Shown: positions 1 to 6,646, counted from the stretch's first letter. The stretch: 9,191 nucleotides of DNA from Promethearchaeota archaeon (GCA_014729315.1 WJKD01000583.1:1-9191), one strand, 5' to 3'. The notes: generated by a model not told the origin, from the letters alone. Numbers and translations are program-made.

Positions 1-652
1 GAGTCGCTCCGCTCGATTTATGTATTCTTTTAGCAAGATTCCCACCTTTAAATCCTGAAAGATGCTTTCTAATAGCGTTGATTTCGTGTATAGAGGCGCC
101 CGAAGCAAGTAATAACGAGTTGACTCTTTTCAAATCTTTTAAAGAAATACTTTCTCTTGGTAACGGTAATAGCGATGAACCGCCTCCTGAAATAAAACTG
201 ATAATTAAATCGTTTTGCTTAGCTCCTTCCACCATGTTTAGCATTGCTTTCACGCCCTTTACTCCATTTTTGTCGGGCACAGGATGGGAAGCGTAGTTAA
301 CAATTATCTTTTCTGAGAGACCATATTCTTTATCTTTCTGATTTTTTGGGATATTGATAATTCCTTTATATGGATTATTGATATTCTTTAATATATTTTG
401 TTCAAAGGCGCAGACCATCTCCAGCGTTGCTTTACCTCCACCTATAATGTAAATTTTATTTACTTTGATTAAATCGAAACTAGAGTTCTGGACAAATAAT
501 GTGCTTGATTTTAGTCTAACATTGTTTTTAATTAGATTTTCTGGTCGCAGTGCTTTAATAATCTTTTCCAGAGCAGTTATCGCGGTTTTCCGAAGGTTAA
601 AAGAGGATTTTGAGAGGTCGTTAGATAATAAATCAGTTTTATTTTTGATCAT
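1..652 (-). CDS. gckA: Glycerate 2-kinase (MOFRL family), N-terminal part, cut by window edge
   Basis: Class II glycerate kinases phosphorylate D-glycerate to 2-phosphoglycerate with ATP in the cytoplasm, feeding lower glycolysis/gluconeogenesis. I translated 217 residues by hand. Family landmarks are the glycine-rich loop IIGGGKA (69-75), SHPVPD (122-127), FISGGGSS (153-160) and a long conserved block from LLASGA (181) through IRKHLS to FKGGNLA (201-207). Full-length members are about 430-450 residues, so this is roughly the N-terminal half, and the MOFRL domain lies outside the window. The start is the ATG at 652: an in-frame TGA lies directly upstream, and an AGGTG Shine-Dalgarno sits seven bases before it. 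It follows nfnB on the same strand after about 105 bases, so co-transcription is possible but not shown. Family assignment is secure. Some homologues are annotated hydroxypyruvate reductase (TtuD), which is usually a misannotation. Confidence 0.9.
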   Translation of the reverse strand, partial: MIKNKTDLLSNDLSKSSFNLRKTAITALEKIIKALRPENLIKNNVRLKSSTLFVQNSSFDLIKVNKIYIIGGGKATLEMVCAFEQNILKNINNPYKGIINIPKNQKDKEYGLSEKIIVNYASHPVPDKNGVKGVKAMLNMVEGAKQNDLIISFISGGGSSLLPLPRESISLKDLKRVNSLLLASGASIHEINAIRKHLSGFKGGNLAKRIHKSSGAT

Positions 653-659
653 TCACATA

Positions 660-664
660 CACCT
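660..664 (-). promoter_or_regulatory. Shine-Dalgarno for glycerate kinase
   Basis: Read on the minus strand this is AGGTG, followed by a seven-base spacer and the ATG at 652. It fixes the start, because the codon immediately before that ATG is an in-frame TGA. It lies inside an 8-base palindrome, CCTATAGG (662-669), which may be coincidental. Confidence 0.6.
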
Positions 665-757
665 ATAGGATTAAATATATTAATCTAAATTCTATAGTAG
701 GTAAGGTTTAATTTAAATATTCTTTATTGGGATTTTTAATAAAATTTCTTTTGAAGA

Positions 758-2179
758 TTAAGCGTATATTTTACGATCTTTTATCTCTTCTTTGAGATAT
801 TCGTGGATGGCTTTTGCTGAGGTTCTACCTGCACCCATAGCTGAAATCACTGTTGCGGATCCTGTAACAATATCCCCTCCGGCGTAAACTCCCTCCAAAT
901 TTGTTTTAAAATTTCCGTCGGTCTGTATGTATCCCCATTTATTGATTTTTAACTCTGGAAGAGCTTTTGTTAAGATTGGATTAGCTCGAGTTCCTATCGC
1001 CATAATTACAGTATCAACATTAATAAAATACTCTGAGCCTTCCATGGGAATAGGGCGTCTTCTTCCAGAATCGTCAAGATCACCTAATTTCATCTTAATA
1101 ACTTTCATTTTCGTCACATTCTCGTTTTCGTCTCCAATAATTTCAACGGGATTAGTTAAAAAATGGAACTCAATACCTTCTTCTTTACCGTGATGATATT
1201 CTTCTCTTCTTGCCGGCATTTCTTCTTCACTTCTGCGGTAGATTAACATAACTTTCTCGGCACCGAGGCGCAATGATACTCGGGCAGAGTCCATCGCAAC
1301 ATTGCCCCCGCCTACAACGGCGACCCTCTTTCCAATATTAATTGGCGTGTCGTATTCGGGGAATTTATACGCTTTCATTAAATTCGCTCGTGTGAGAAAT
1401 TCGTTAGCGCTTAAGACGCCATTAAGTTCAATACCCGGAATCCTTAGCATTATGGGTAACCCTGCACCAACACCTATAAAAAAAGCTTTATATCCCATTT
1501 CTCTCAAATCTGTTAAATCAAGAATTTTTCCGATTATAAAATTGTATCTAATCTTAACACCGAGCATCTTCAAAGTGTCTATCTCGTCTGCGACAATTTC
1601 CTTCGGGAGCCGAAATTCGGGAATACCATAAACTAATACACCACCTCCTTTGTGAAAAGCCTCAAAAATAGTGACATCATAACCGTATCGTGCTAAATCT
1701 GCTGCACATGTTAATCCAGCGGGTCCACTACCGATGACCGCTACTTTTATACCATTTGGAGGAAGACAATCCGGACATTCTTTTATTTGATTTCTTCTTT
1801 CCCAATCAGCAATGAATCTTTCTAATGTTCCAATCGCTACAGGTTTCCACTTATTACCAAGGACGCATTCTTTTTCACATTGATTTTCTTGAGGACACAC
1901 TCTGCCGCATATTGCAGGAAGAATGTTATAATCCTTAATACAATGAACAGCTTCAATAAAATTCTGCTCTCTGATATGTTTGATGAAGTCAGGTATATCG
2001 ACATTAACTGGGCATCCTTCAACGCATTTTGGTTTTTTGCATTGCAAACATCTTTTTGCTTCAGTTATAGCTTGTTCCTCTGTAAATCCAAAGGGAACTT
2101 CGTCAAAATTGTTGATTCTCTCCTCGGATGATTGCTCAGCCATTTTTTGTCTAGGAATGCTTCCAGGACGATCGTTCAC
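758..2179 (-). CDS. nfnB: NfnB/SudA-type NADPH oxidoreductase subunit (GltA/GltD-like flavoprotein)
   Basis: This is the larger subunit of the NADH-dependent reduced ferredoxin:NADP+ oxidoreductase / sulfide dehydrogenase type. In characterised NfnAB complexes this subunit carries FAD and two [4Fe-4S] clusters and handles NADP(H) and ferredoxin. The 473 residues show an N-terminal cysteine cluster C44-C47-C52-C56, a second set C91-C95-C101-C105, an FAD Rossmann loop GSGPAG (150-155), a nucleotide-binding loop GGGNVAMDSAR (290-300), RRSEEEMPAR (315-324) and the C-terminal FAD motif GGDIVTG (434-440). Length is normal for the family. The GTG start shares its first G with the nfnA stop (TAGTG), which implies translational coupling. 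GAGG about ten bases upstream supports GTG over the ATG at codon 13. The paired nfnA gene and the absence of a large glutamate synthase subunit argue against true glutamate synthase, a common annotation for this family. Sulfide dehydrogenase (SudA) cannot be excluded. Confidence 0.9.
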   Translation of the reverse strand: MNDRPGSIPRQKMAEQSSEERINNFDEVPFGFTEEQAITEAKRCLQCKKPKCVEGCPVNVDIPDFIKHIREQNFIEAVHCIKDYNILPAICGRVCPQENQCEKECVLGNKWKPVAIGTLERFIADWERRNQIKECPDCLPPNGIKVAVIGSGPAGLTCAADLARYGYDVTIFEAFHKGGGVLVYGIPEFRLPKEIVADEIDTLKMLGVKIRYNFIIGKILDLTDLREMGYKAFFIGVGAGLPIMLRIPGIELNGVLSANEFLTRANLMKAYKFPEYDTPINIGKRVAVVGGGNVAMDSARVSLRLGAEKVMLIYRRSEEEMPARREEYHHGKEEGIEFHFLTNPVEIIGDENENVTKMKVIKMKLGDLDDSGRRRPIPMEGSEYFINVDTVIMAIGTRANPILTKALPELKINKWGYIQTDGNFKTNLEGVYAGGDIVTGSATVISAMGAGRTSAKAIHEYLKEEIKDRKIYA

Positions 2180-3009
2180 TATCTTAAAACCTCATCTTTA
2201 TTTTTGTTTTTTCTTAAACATTCGTGATCGTGTAGCACCATAGCAGATTTTTCCTGATTCTCATATCGTCTTGCCCTCTTCATTAAATTATCAAAATCAA
2301 CCTGGTGTCCATTCACATCTGGTCCATCGACACAAGCGAAGAAAGTTTCGCCAGTTTGGTTTACAAATCGGCATCCTCCGCACATACCGGTGCCATCAAC
2401 CATGATAGTATTTAGAGAGACCATGGTTTCGATCTTTGGTAAATTTTCAATTCCACTAGTCGTTAAGCAAACATACTTCATCATAACTAAAGGTCCAATC
2501 GCAATTACTCTGCTTATTTTTTTCCGAGATAAAATTCTCTTCAGTGGTTCGGTTACTACAGCTTTTTCTCCTTCGCTCCCATCGTCGGTTGTAATTATTA
2601 ACTTATCACTTACTTCCAAAATCTTATCTTTCCAGAAAAGCATATCTTTAGTTCTAGCACCGATAATTGCGATTATTTTATTTCCTGCTTCTTTTAGTTC
2701 TTTCATTTGAGGATAACAGGGTGCTATTCCTACACCTCCTCCGATTATAACGATTGGATGTTCAAATTTCTCAATTTCTATTTTATTACCTAAAGGTCCA
2801 ACTACATCGAGAATTTTATCCCCCATATTCAATTCTGAGAGTAGAGTAGTACTTTTTCCCACAACTTGAAAAACAATAGTAATTGTTCCGTTGATTCTAT
2901 CATAGTCCGCAATAGTCAAAGGAAATCGTTCACCGGTTTCGTTGATCCTCAAAATTATGAAATTACCCGCGTGAGATTTTTTTGCTATGAATGGAGCATG
3001 TATATCCAT
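2179..3009 (-). CDS. nfnA: NfnA/SudB-type FAD/NAD-binding [2Fe-2S] subunit
   Basis: This is the partner of NfnB and belongs to the sulfide/dihydroorotate dehydrogenase-like FAD/NAD-binding family. In NfnAB it holds the NADH site, an FAD and a [2Fe-2S] cluster; the bifurcating FAD is in NfnB. From the first ATG there are 276 residues. RFPLTIADYD (28-37) is the FAD-binding block, IGGGVGIAPC (89-98) is the pyridine-nucleotide loop, and VDGTGMCGGC plus FFACVDGPD supply C210, C213 and C226. D205 is a candidate fourth ligand, since NfnA-type clusters use three Cys and one Asp. The gene ends TAG TGA, and the TAG overlaps the nfnB GTG. From this ATG the protein lacks the usual first strand. The same frame is open upstream to 3066 and encodes a family-like start, so the true protein is probably about 295 residues (see the separate entry). 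It is divergent from lpd. Confidence 0.9.
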   Translation of the reverse strand: MDIHAPFIAKKSHAGNFIILRINETGERFPLTIADYDRINGTITIVFQVVGKSTTLLSELNMGDKILDVVGPLGNKIEIEKFEHPIVIIGGGVGIAPCYPQMKELKEAGNKIIAIIGARTKDMLFWKDKILEVSDKLIITTDDGSEGEKAVVTEPLKRILSRKKISRVIAIGPLVMMKYVCLTTSGIENLPKIETMVSLNTIMVDGTGMCGGCRFVNQTGETFFACVDGPDVNGHQVDFDNLMKRARRYENQEKSAMVLHDHECLRKNKNKDEVLR

Positions 3010-3066
3010 CTCGTATAGTGTTCCGTTTTTGTCTAACTTAAACTTCTTTAGAATTTTGTAAGGAAT
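3010..3066 (-). other. nfnA: Probable N-terminal extension of nfnA starting at a rare ATT codon
   Basis: Reading upstream of the 3009 ATG in frame gives 19 open codons back to ATT at 3066-3064. If this is initiated as Met, the protein begins MPYKILKKF and runs through DKNGTLYE into MDIHAP. This matches the usual family opening (M-x-YKIL-x-K..., then a strand ending in APxIAKK). GGTGA (3077-3073) sits six bases before the ATT, an ideal Shine-Dalgarno placement. No ATG, GTG or TTG occurs in this frame before the upstream TGA. The other explanation is a mutated or misread ATG. The extension itself looks real; the start codon is the uncertain part. Confidence 0.6.
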
Positions 3067-3072
3067 AAAGTT

Positions 3073-3077
3073 TCACC
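3073..3077 (-). promoter_or_regulatory. Shine-Dalgarno supporting the ATT start of nfnA
   Basis: GGTGA on the minus strand is followed by AACTTT and then ATT CCT. The spacing suits the ATT at 3066. The site is more than 60 bases from the 3009 ATG, so it cannot serve that codon. The bases just before the 3009 ATG (ACACTATACGAG) contain no convincing Shine-Dalgarno. Confidence 0.55.
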
Positions 3078-3097
3078 ATTTCCGATTCCTTAGATCC

Positions 3098-3105
3098 GTA
3101 TAAAA
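3098..3105 (-). promoter_or_regulatory. TATA-like box for nfnAB
   Basis: The minus strand reads TTTTATAC. An archaeal start about 25 bases downstream would fall near 3075. That would give a very short leader just reaching the GGTGA site and the ATT start, consistent with translation beginning at 3066. This is a pattern call only. Confidence 0.35.
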
Positions 3106-3213
3106 TCCAAGAAAATACGATTATTGGTCTAATCAATAACTCAGTATTCAAGGATCTATGATAAGGTTCTTAGTTATCTATTAATTAAGAGTCATGAAAA
3201 TTCAATAAAGAAT

Positions 3214-3263
3214 CTTATTAATAATAGTTTTTTACTTATTTTTAGAAGGACTTTATTAATAAG
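3214..3263. repeat. Paired TTATTAATAA palindromes forming an 11-base inverted repeat
   Basis: CTTATTAATAA (3214-3224) and TTATTAATAAG (3253-3263) are exact reverse complements. Each core, TTATTAATAA, is itself a perfect 10-base palindrome, and the centres are 38 bases apart. They lie in the control region between the divergent nfnA and lpd genes, a typical position for a shared operator. Pure A/T palindromes arise easily by chance in this DNA, so the regulatory reading is tentative. Confidence 0.4.
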
Positions 3264-3279
3264 CATTTCTGAAGAAATG
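3264..3279. promoter_or_regulatory. 16-base dyad, operator-like
   Basis: CATTTCT and AGAAATG are perfect reverse complements separated by GA (7-2-7). The dyad directly abuts the second TTATTAATAA palindrome, so three palindromic elements lie within 66 bases. It has no open reading frame or terminator context, since both flanking genes start away from it. Binding by a dimeric regulator is inferred. Confidence 0.4.
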
Positions 3280-3337
3280 TGTATCTAATGTAAGCGTAAC
3301 CGATTTTCAAAAATAAAGATAACTTCTTTTCTAAAAG

Positions 3338-3359
3338 CTTTCCGAGAATAGACGGAAAG
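3338..3359. promoter_or_regulatory. 22-base dyad upstream of the lpd promoter
   Basis: CTTTCCG and CGGAAAG flank an 8-base centre (AGAATAGA). The arms are richer in G+C than the surrounding leader DNA, so the element stands out. It ends about 30 bases before the TATA-like box of lpd, where an activator or repressor could act. If transcribed it would form a 7-bp hairpin with an 8-base loop, but no T-tract follows, so it is not a simple terminator. Confidence 0.4.
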
Positions 3360-3390
3360 GCACAGACGCCTATGAAGAATTAAAAAAAGA

Positions 3391-3398
3391 TATAAATT
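3391..3398 (+). promoter_or_regulatory. TATA-like box for lpd
   Basis: TATAAATT is preceded by a purine-rich run (AAAAAAAGA) that resembles a BRE. A start about 25 bases downstream would give an untranslated leader of roughly 45-50 bases before the ATG at 3469. No clear Shine-Dalgarno precedes that ATG; the region is almost entirely A and T. Confidence 0.4.
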
Positions 3399-3468
3399 TT
3401 TATAATTTTGGATATTAAACCCAATTAAGATTAATTAGAATAAAATAAATTTAAACTAATGAAAAAAA

Positions 3469-4950
3469 ATGACTGAAGAGATATACGACATAGTAGTAAT
3501 TGGAGCCGGTCCAGGCGGCTACCACGCAGCTATTCGAGCCGCACAATATGGCGCGAAGGTTGCTTTGGTTGAGAAGGCTAAATTAGGAGGAACATGTTTA
3601 AATTGGGGTTGTATTCCAACTAAAGCTTTGTATGCCTCGGCAGCTCTTATTGATAAAATTAAAAATCATGGTAAGGAATTCGGAATTGATTGTTCACTTA
3701 ACATTGACTTCGCGAAAGCAGTAGAAAGAAAAAATAAAGTCGTCACGGAATTAGTGGAAGGTATTGGAGGACTACAGGAAGCTTGGAAAAACGATGTATA
3801 TTTTGGACATGGTAAAATACTGGGAGGAAACGCCTCTGATGGATTTGATATTTCCATAGAGGGTAAGGATAACACTCACGTTAAAGCAAAGCGGGTGATT
3901 ATTGCTACGGGATCCTCACCAGCGCTAATTCCAGCTTTCAACATCGATCATGATCGTATACTAACAAGCGATGATATTTTAGATCCAAATTTTAAAATAG
4001 TGCCTGAACGATTATTAGTTATAGGCGCGGGTGTGATTGGTTGTGAATTTGCTAATATATTTTGTACTTTCGGAAGCAAGGTTACTATGCTTGAATATCT
4101 TCCTTCTCCGATAGCCACCGAGGAACGCATGATCGTGCGTGAACTACAGAAAAAATTTGAGGATATGGGTATCACTATCCACGTATCTCAAAATGTTTTA
4201 TCGGTGGAGAATACTGGAAATGGCGTAAAGGCAACTACTTGTTCTGCAGATGTTCCAAGGGACCAAGTCGACAGCGCTGAAAAGTCTGTATTTGAGGCCG
4301 ATTATTGTCTCGTATCAATTGGGAGAGCAAAGGAATCCTCCGAATTAGGGCTCGAAGAATTAGGAATCGAAACCGAAAGAGGCGCAATTAAAGTCGATAC
4401 TGATACAGTCGAAACTTCCGTAAAGGGTATTTATGCGATTGGAGATGTTACTGGTGGAGTTATGCTAGCGCATGTTGCCAGTTACGAGGGCGATGTGGCT
4501 GTTGAAAATGCCCTCAGTAGCATCGGAGGGTTTCCGACAAAACCCATTACGACAGATTATAAAGTAGTGCCGGCGACAATCTTTACTAATCCTAACATAG
4601 GTTCAGTAGGTCTGAGAAGAAATCAAGCTAAGGAACAAGGTATTGATGTGTTAATGGGGAGATTTCCCTTTGCGTCCCTTGGTAAAGCGAAATGTATGAA
4701 CGAAGAGGAAGGCTTTTTAATGATTCTTGCTGACAAAGAGACGCATAAAATCGTTGGTGCATCTTGTATAGGCGCAGAAGCTCCCGAGCTGATATCAGAA
4801 GTGGCTCTTGCTATGAAACAAGGGTTAAGTGTTCACGACATTGGGGATACGATACATAGTCACCCTACAATCAGTGAGATGGTCTTGGAAGCAGCTGAAG
4901 ATGTTGTTGGTAAAGCCATTCATAGAAAAGGAAGACCGATTCATCATTAA
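3469..4950 (+). CDS. lpdA: Dihydrolipoamide dehydrogenase (E3)
   Basis: This flavoprotein reoxidises protein-bound dihydrolipoamide with NAD+, acting in 2-oxoacid dehydrogenase complexes or the glycine cleavage system. The 493 residues carry the FAD loop GAGPGG (12-17), the redox-active disulfide GTCLNWGCIPTK (41-52, C43 and C48), the NAD loop GAGVIG (186-191), the second FAD motif IYAIGDVTG (321-329) and the C-terminal HSHPTISE (463-470), giving the His465-Glu470 catalytic dyad. All catalytic residues are present, so it should be active. It is slightly longer than the common 460-480, with an extra hydrophilic stretch near 258-276. It stands alone: no E1, E2, lipoyl protein or lipoylation gene is adjacent, so its partner complex is unknown. 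Other members of the disulfide reductase family (mercuric reductase, soluble transhydrogenase) fit less well, because the Lpd-specific disulfide and HPT...E motifs are intact. Confidence 0.95.
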   Translation: MTEEIYDIVVIGAGPGGYHAAIRAAQYGAKVALVEKAKLGGTCLNWGCIPTKALYASAALIDKIKNHGKEFGIDCSLNIDFAKAVERKNKVVTELVEGIGGLQEAWKNDVYFGHGKILGGNASDGFDISIEGKDNTHVKAKRVIIATGSSPALIPAFNIDHDRILTSDDILDPNFKIVPERLLVIGAGVIGCEFANIFCTFGSKVTMLEYLPSPIATEERMIVRELQKKFEDMGITIHVSQNVLSVENTGNGVKATTCSADVPRDQVDSAEKSVFEADYCLVSIGRAKESSELGLEELGIETERGAIKVDTDTVETSVKGIYAIGDVTGGVMLAHVASYEGDVAVENALSSIGGFPTKPITTDYKVVPATIFTNPNIGSVGLRRNQAKEQGIDVLMGRFPFASLGKAKCMNEEEGFLMILADKETHKIVGASCIGAEAPELISEVALAMKQGLSVHDIGDTIHSHPTISEMVLEAAEDVVGKAIHRKGRPIHH

Positions 4951-4969
4951 AATTTATCAAATTATCAAC

Positions 4970-4987
4970 TTTTTTACTCTTTTTTTC
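4970..4987 (+). terminator. T-tract terminator of lpd
   Basis: About twenty bases after the lpd stop there are six T (4970-4975), then CTC, then eight T (4980-4987), with no strong hairpin. Archaeal termination commonly uses such U-tracts. It sits in the convergent gap between lpd and the aldo/keto reductase. Confidence 0.45.
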
Positions 4988-5237
4988 AATTTAAAAAGAA
5001 AACACACTAAATAGGGATTGATTCCAGATTCAGGATAGAATTTCGTCAGTTTTGGGATTATTCCATATTTTTGAATAGGAAATTCAACACTTCATCCAAA
5101 ATAGAATATTACCGGAGTTTTTCAATTATTAAGTTAATTATCCCTGTTACTAAAATAATACCATGAAACTGAAGGGTGTTACATTCGTTTCGAACTCTTG
5201 CTTATACTTTATTAAAAAAATGAGAAAACTAAGAAGT
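4988..5237. other. Convergent intergenic gap, nothing recognisable
   Basis: This stretch lies between the 3' ends of lpd and the minus-strand aldo/keto reductase. Apart from the T-tracts at either side, I see no ORF with family resemblance, no RNA gene and no repeat. Confidence 0.5.
5214..5220 (-). terminator. T-tract after aldo/keto reductase
   Basis: Read on the minus strand, a run of seven T begins 18 bases after the TAG stop of the aldo/keto reductase. There is no hairpin, so this is at best an archaeal U-tract terminator. Confidence 0.3.
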
Positions 5238-6077
5238 CTAATAGCCATTTATCATTTTAACTTCAAATTGTTTTAATTCCTCTTTAGTTAAGGTGAGAGA
5301 GGCTGCTTTAGCGTTTTCAATTACATGATCGACATCTTTAGTCATTGGAATTGTTATCACCTTATCGTGGTTAATCAACCATGCAAGAGCTATTTGATAG
5401 AGTGAAGCATTGTATTTTTGAGCTAATTCATTTAAATTTTCTTCTGTACGCGTTCCAATTTGAGCGAGTCCGTTTCCAGCGAAAGGACTATAGGCCGTCA
5501 GAAACATGTTGTTATCTTGATAATAAGGCAAACATTCCTGCATGTGAAGATTCTTCTTAACATTCAATTCAATTTGATTTGTAATAATATCTTGATTTTT
5601 AAGAATCTTCTTTGCCGCTTTAACCTCGTCCAATGAGAAATTGCTGACACCTATATAACGAGCTTTCCCCTCTTCCACCATGCTTTCCAGAAATGTGATA
5701 ATCTCTTTCAAGGAACTATCTTCTTCTAGCCAATGTATAAGATAGAGATCAACAAATTCAAGACCTAATCGATTTAGGCTCGATTCCATAGCGGCCATCA
5801 TAGATTTCTTAGTTCTATGCGAAGGTAAAATCTTGGTGGTTATGAATAATTCTTCTCTATTGTAATCCTTTACTACATCTCCCACAAGTTCCTCTGCCTT
5901 ACCCTTTCCGTATAATTCTGCTGTGTCGATATGGGTCATCCCCAGTTCAATGCCTTTTTTTAAAACTCGTTTCCACATTTCCAATTCTTCTGGTCGTGCG
6001 TTAGAGTCGATAGCAGCAGTTCCCTGACCGATCAATGGTATTTTTTCTTGTTTCTTTCCAAATCTTAAATATCTCAT
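5238..6077 (-). CDS. Aldo/keto reductase
   Basis: A cytoplasmic NAD(P)H-dependent reductase of carbonyl compounds with a TIM-barrel fold; the substrate cannot be read from sequence. The 279 residues are full length for the compact prokaryotic members. The catalytic tetrad is complete: Asp51 and Tyr56 in DTAELYG, Lys82 in TTKILP, and His115 in LIHW. Other family marks are YIGVSNF (141-147), TNQIELN (166-172), AYSPFAG (195-201) and the cofactor-binding loop ITIPMTKD (241-248). The usual basic residue after IP is replaced by Met, with Lys two positions later, so the NADPH/NADH preference is uncertain. The ATG at 6077 lacks a Shine-Dalgarno, but a TATA-like box lies about 28 bases upstream. It stands as a single gene, convergent with lpd, and the stop is TAG. 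Confidence 0.93.
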   Translation of the reverse strand: MRYLRFGKKQEKIPLIGQGTAAIDSNARPEELEMWKRVLKKGIELGMTHIDTAELYGKGKAEELVGDVVKDYNREELFITTKILPSHRTKKSMMAAMESSLNRLGLEFVDLYLIHWLEEDSSLKEIITFLESMVEEGKARYIGVSNFSLDEVKAAKKILKNQDIITNQIELNVKKNLHMQECLPYYQDNNMFLTAYSPFAGNGLAQIGTRTEENLNELAQKYNASLYQIALAWLINHDKVITIPMTKDVDHVIENAKAASLTLTKEELKQFEVKMINGY

Positions 6078-6100
6078 TATGATCTTATGACTTAATTGAA

Positions 6101-6108
6101 TTTTTAAA
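6101..6108 (-). promoter_or_regulatory. TATA-like box, near-leaderless aldo/keto reductase promoter
   Basis: The minus strand reads CTTTAAAAA with the TATA-like part at 6108-6101. Its centre is about 27 bases before the ATG at 6077, so transcription would start at or just before the start codon. With no Shine-Dalgarno present, a leaderless mRNA is the natural reading and fits archaeal promoter geometry. Confidence 0.45.
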
Positions 6109-6244
6109 GTCTTTGTTAAAGATCTATAAAAGAATGAGAATTATAGTTAATTTTCTTGAGTAATTCCTTTTAACCTTATTTCAAGATTTAATTGCATTTA
6201 ACCCATCCCTTATGATTGTTATCGATTTTTATTTTTTATATTTG

Positions 6245-6258
6245 ATAAGTATACTTAT
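6245..6258. promoter_or_regulatory. 14-base perfect palindrome overlapping a TATA box
   Basis: ATAAGTATACTTAT is its own reverse complement. Its right end overlaps TTATATAA (6255-6262), a strong archaeal TATA match facing right. A protein bound to the palindrome would block TBP/TFB, the geometry of a repressor operator. The downstream transcript would start near 6287, ahead of the short ORFs at 6316-6505. Confidence 0.45.
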
Positions 6259-6262
6259 ATAA
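6255..6262 (+). promoter_or_regulatory. TATA box facing the short ORFs at 6316-6505
   Basis: TTATATAA is close to the archaeal TATA consensus and lies about 55-60 bases before the ATG at 6316. It shares four bases with the 14-base palindrome at 6245-6258. Confidence 0.4.
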
Positions 6263-6315
6263 TAGCATTTTCAATTTAAGCGCAATATTTAAGGTTTTAA
6301 AATTTATTATTTCTA

Positions 6316-6505
6316 ATGGAAAATCCGTTTGATGCAAAATTAATTAAAATAGGTGAGTGGATTGAAATATAGTCCAGAAAACTGTTTAGAACATTTACAA
6401 AATAATAAGATTATCAAGCAAAAGACCTTTAATTTACTAAAAGATGCTGAAATTGACGAAAAAATACTGAAAGAGGATATATGTCAAAATCTTGAACTTG
6501 AATAG
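6316..6505 (+). pseudogene. Short split reading frame, possibly one small frameshifted gene
   Basis: An ATG at 6316 opens an 18-codon frame (MENPFDAKLIKIGEW...) ending in TAG at 6370. Overlapping it in the +1 frame is a 47-codon ORF, 6362-6505, from a TTG preceded by AGGTGA (6351-6356) at five bases. It reads MKYSPENCLEHL... to ...CQNLELE and is rich in Lys, Glu and Asn. Together the two would make one protein of about 63 residues with a single frameshift, or the second could be a separate small gene with its own good ribosome site. I recognise no family, and no signal or membrane segment is visible. A chance ORF remains possible in such AT-rich DNA. Confidence 0.3.
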
Positions 6506-6646
6506 ACTTAATATATTTCTATTCGTCCCATAACTAATATAACAAACTAACAAAATTATAAGTTGGGTCTTCTATTTCAGCTTCTCGGCTATTAGGTAAA
6601 CTGATAATTATCTTAATAATTTTTAATCCTCTCGTTTTTAAAAAAA
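6506..6646. other. Spacer before the osmC remnant
   Basis: AT-rich, with a 10-base palindrome GATAATTATC (6603-6612) and a T5A7 run directly before the ATG at 6647. No Shine-Dalgarno is seen. These could be remains of the osmC promoter; nothing else is evident. Confidence 0.3.

Noticed and set aside
78..668. Plus-strand ORFs of 72 and 67 residues
   Set aside because: They lie opposite the glycerate kinase frame, which carries clear family motifs; they are antisense shadows.
1880..2243. Plus-strand ORFs opposite nfnB, hydrophobic in places
   Set aside because: The opposite strand encodes the conserved iron-sulfur cysteine clusters; these ORFs are shadows.
3038..3079. Minus-strand ATG (MVKLYSLQ..., 13 codons) near the nfnA start
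   Set aside because: It is out of frame with the NfnA sequence and stops within 14 codons. The family-like residues are in the frame of the ATT at 3066.
3459..3476. Short ATG ORF (MKKND) overlapping the lpd start
   Set aside because: Five codons in a poly-A region with no ribosome site; chance is the likely explanation.
6506..6640. Minus-strand stretch reading ISLPNSREAEIEDPTYNF
   Set aside because: About 28 codons between stops without a start codon or a recognisable family; too short to call.
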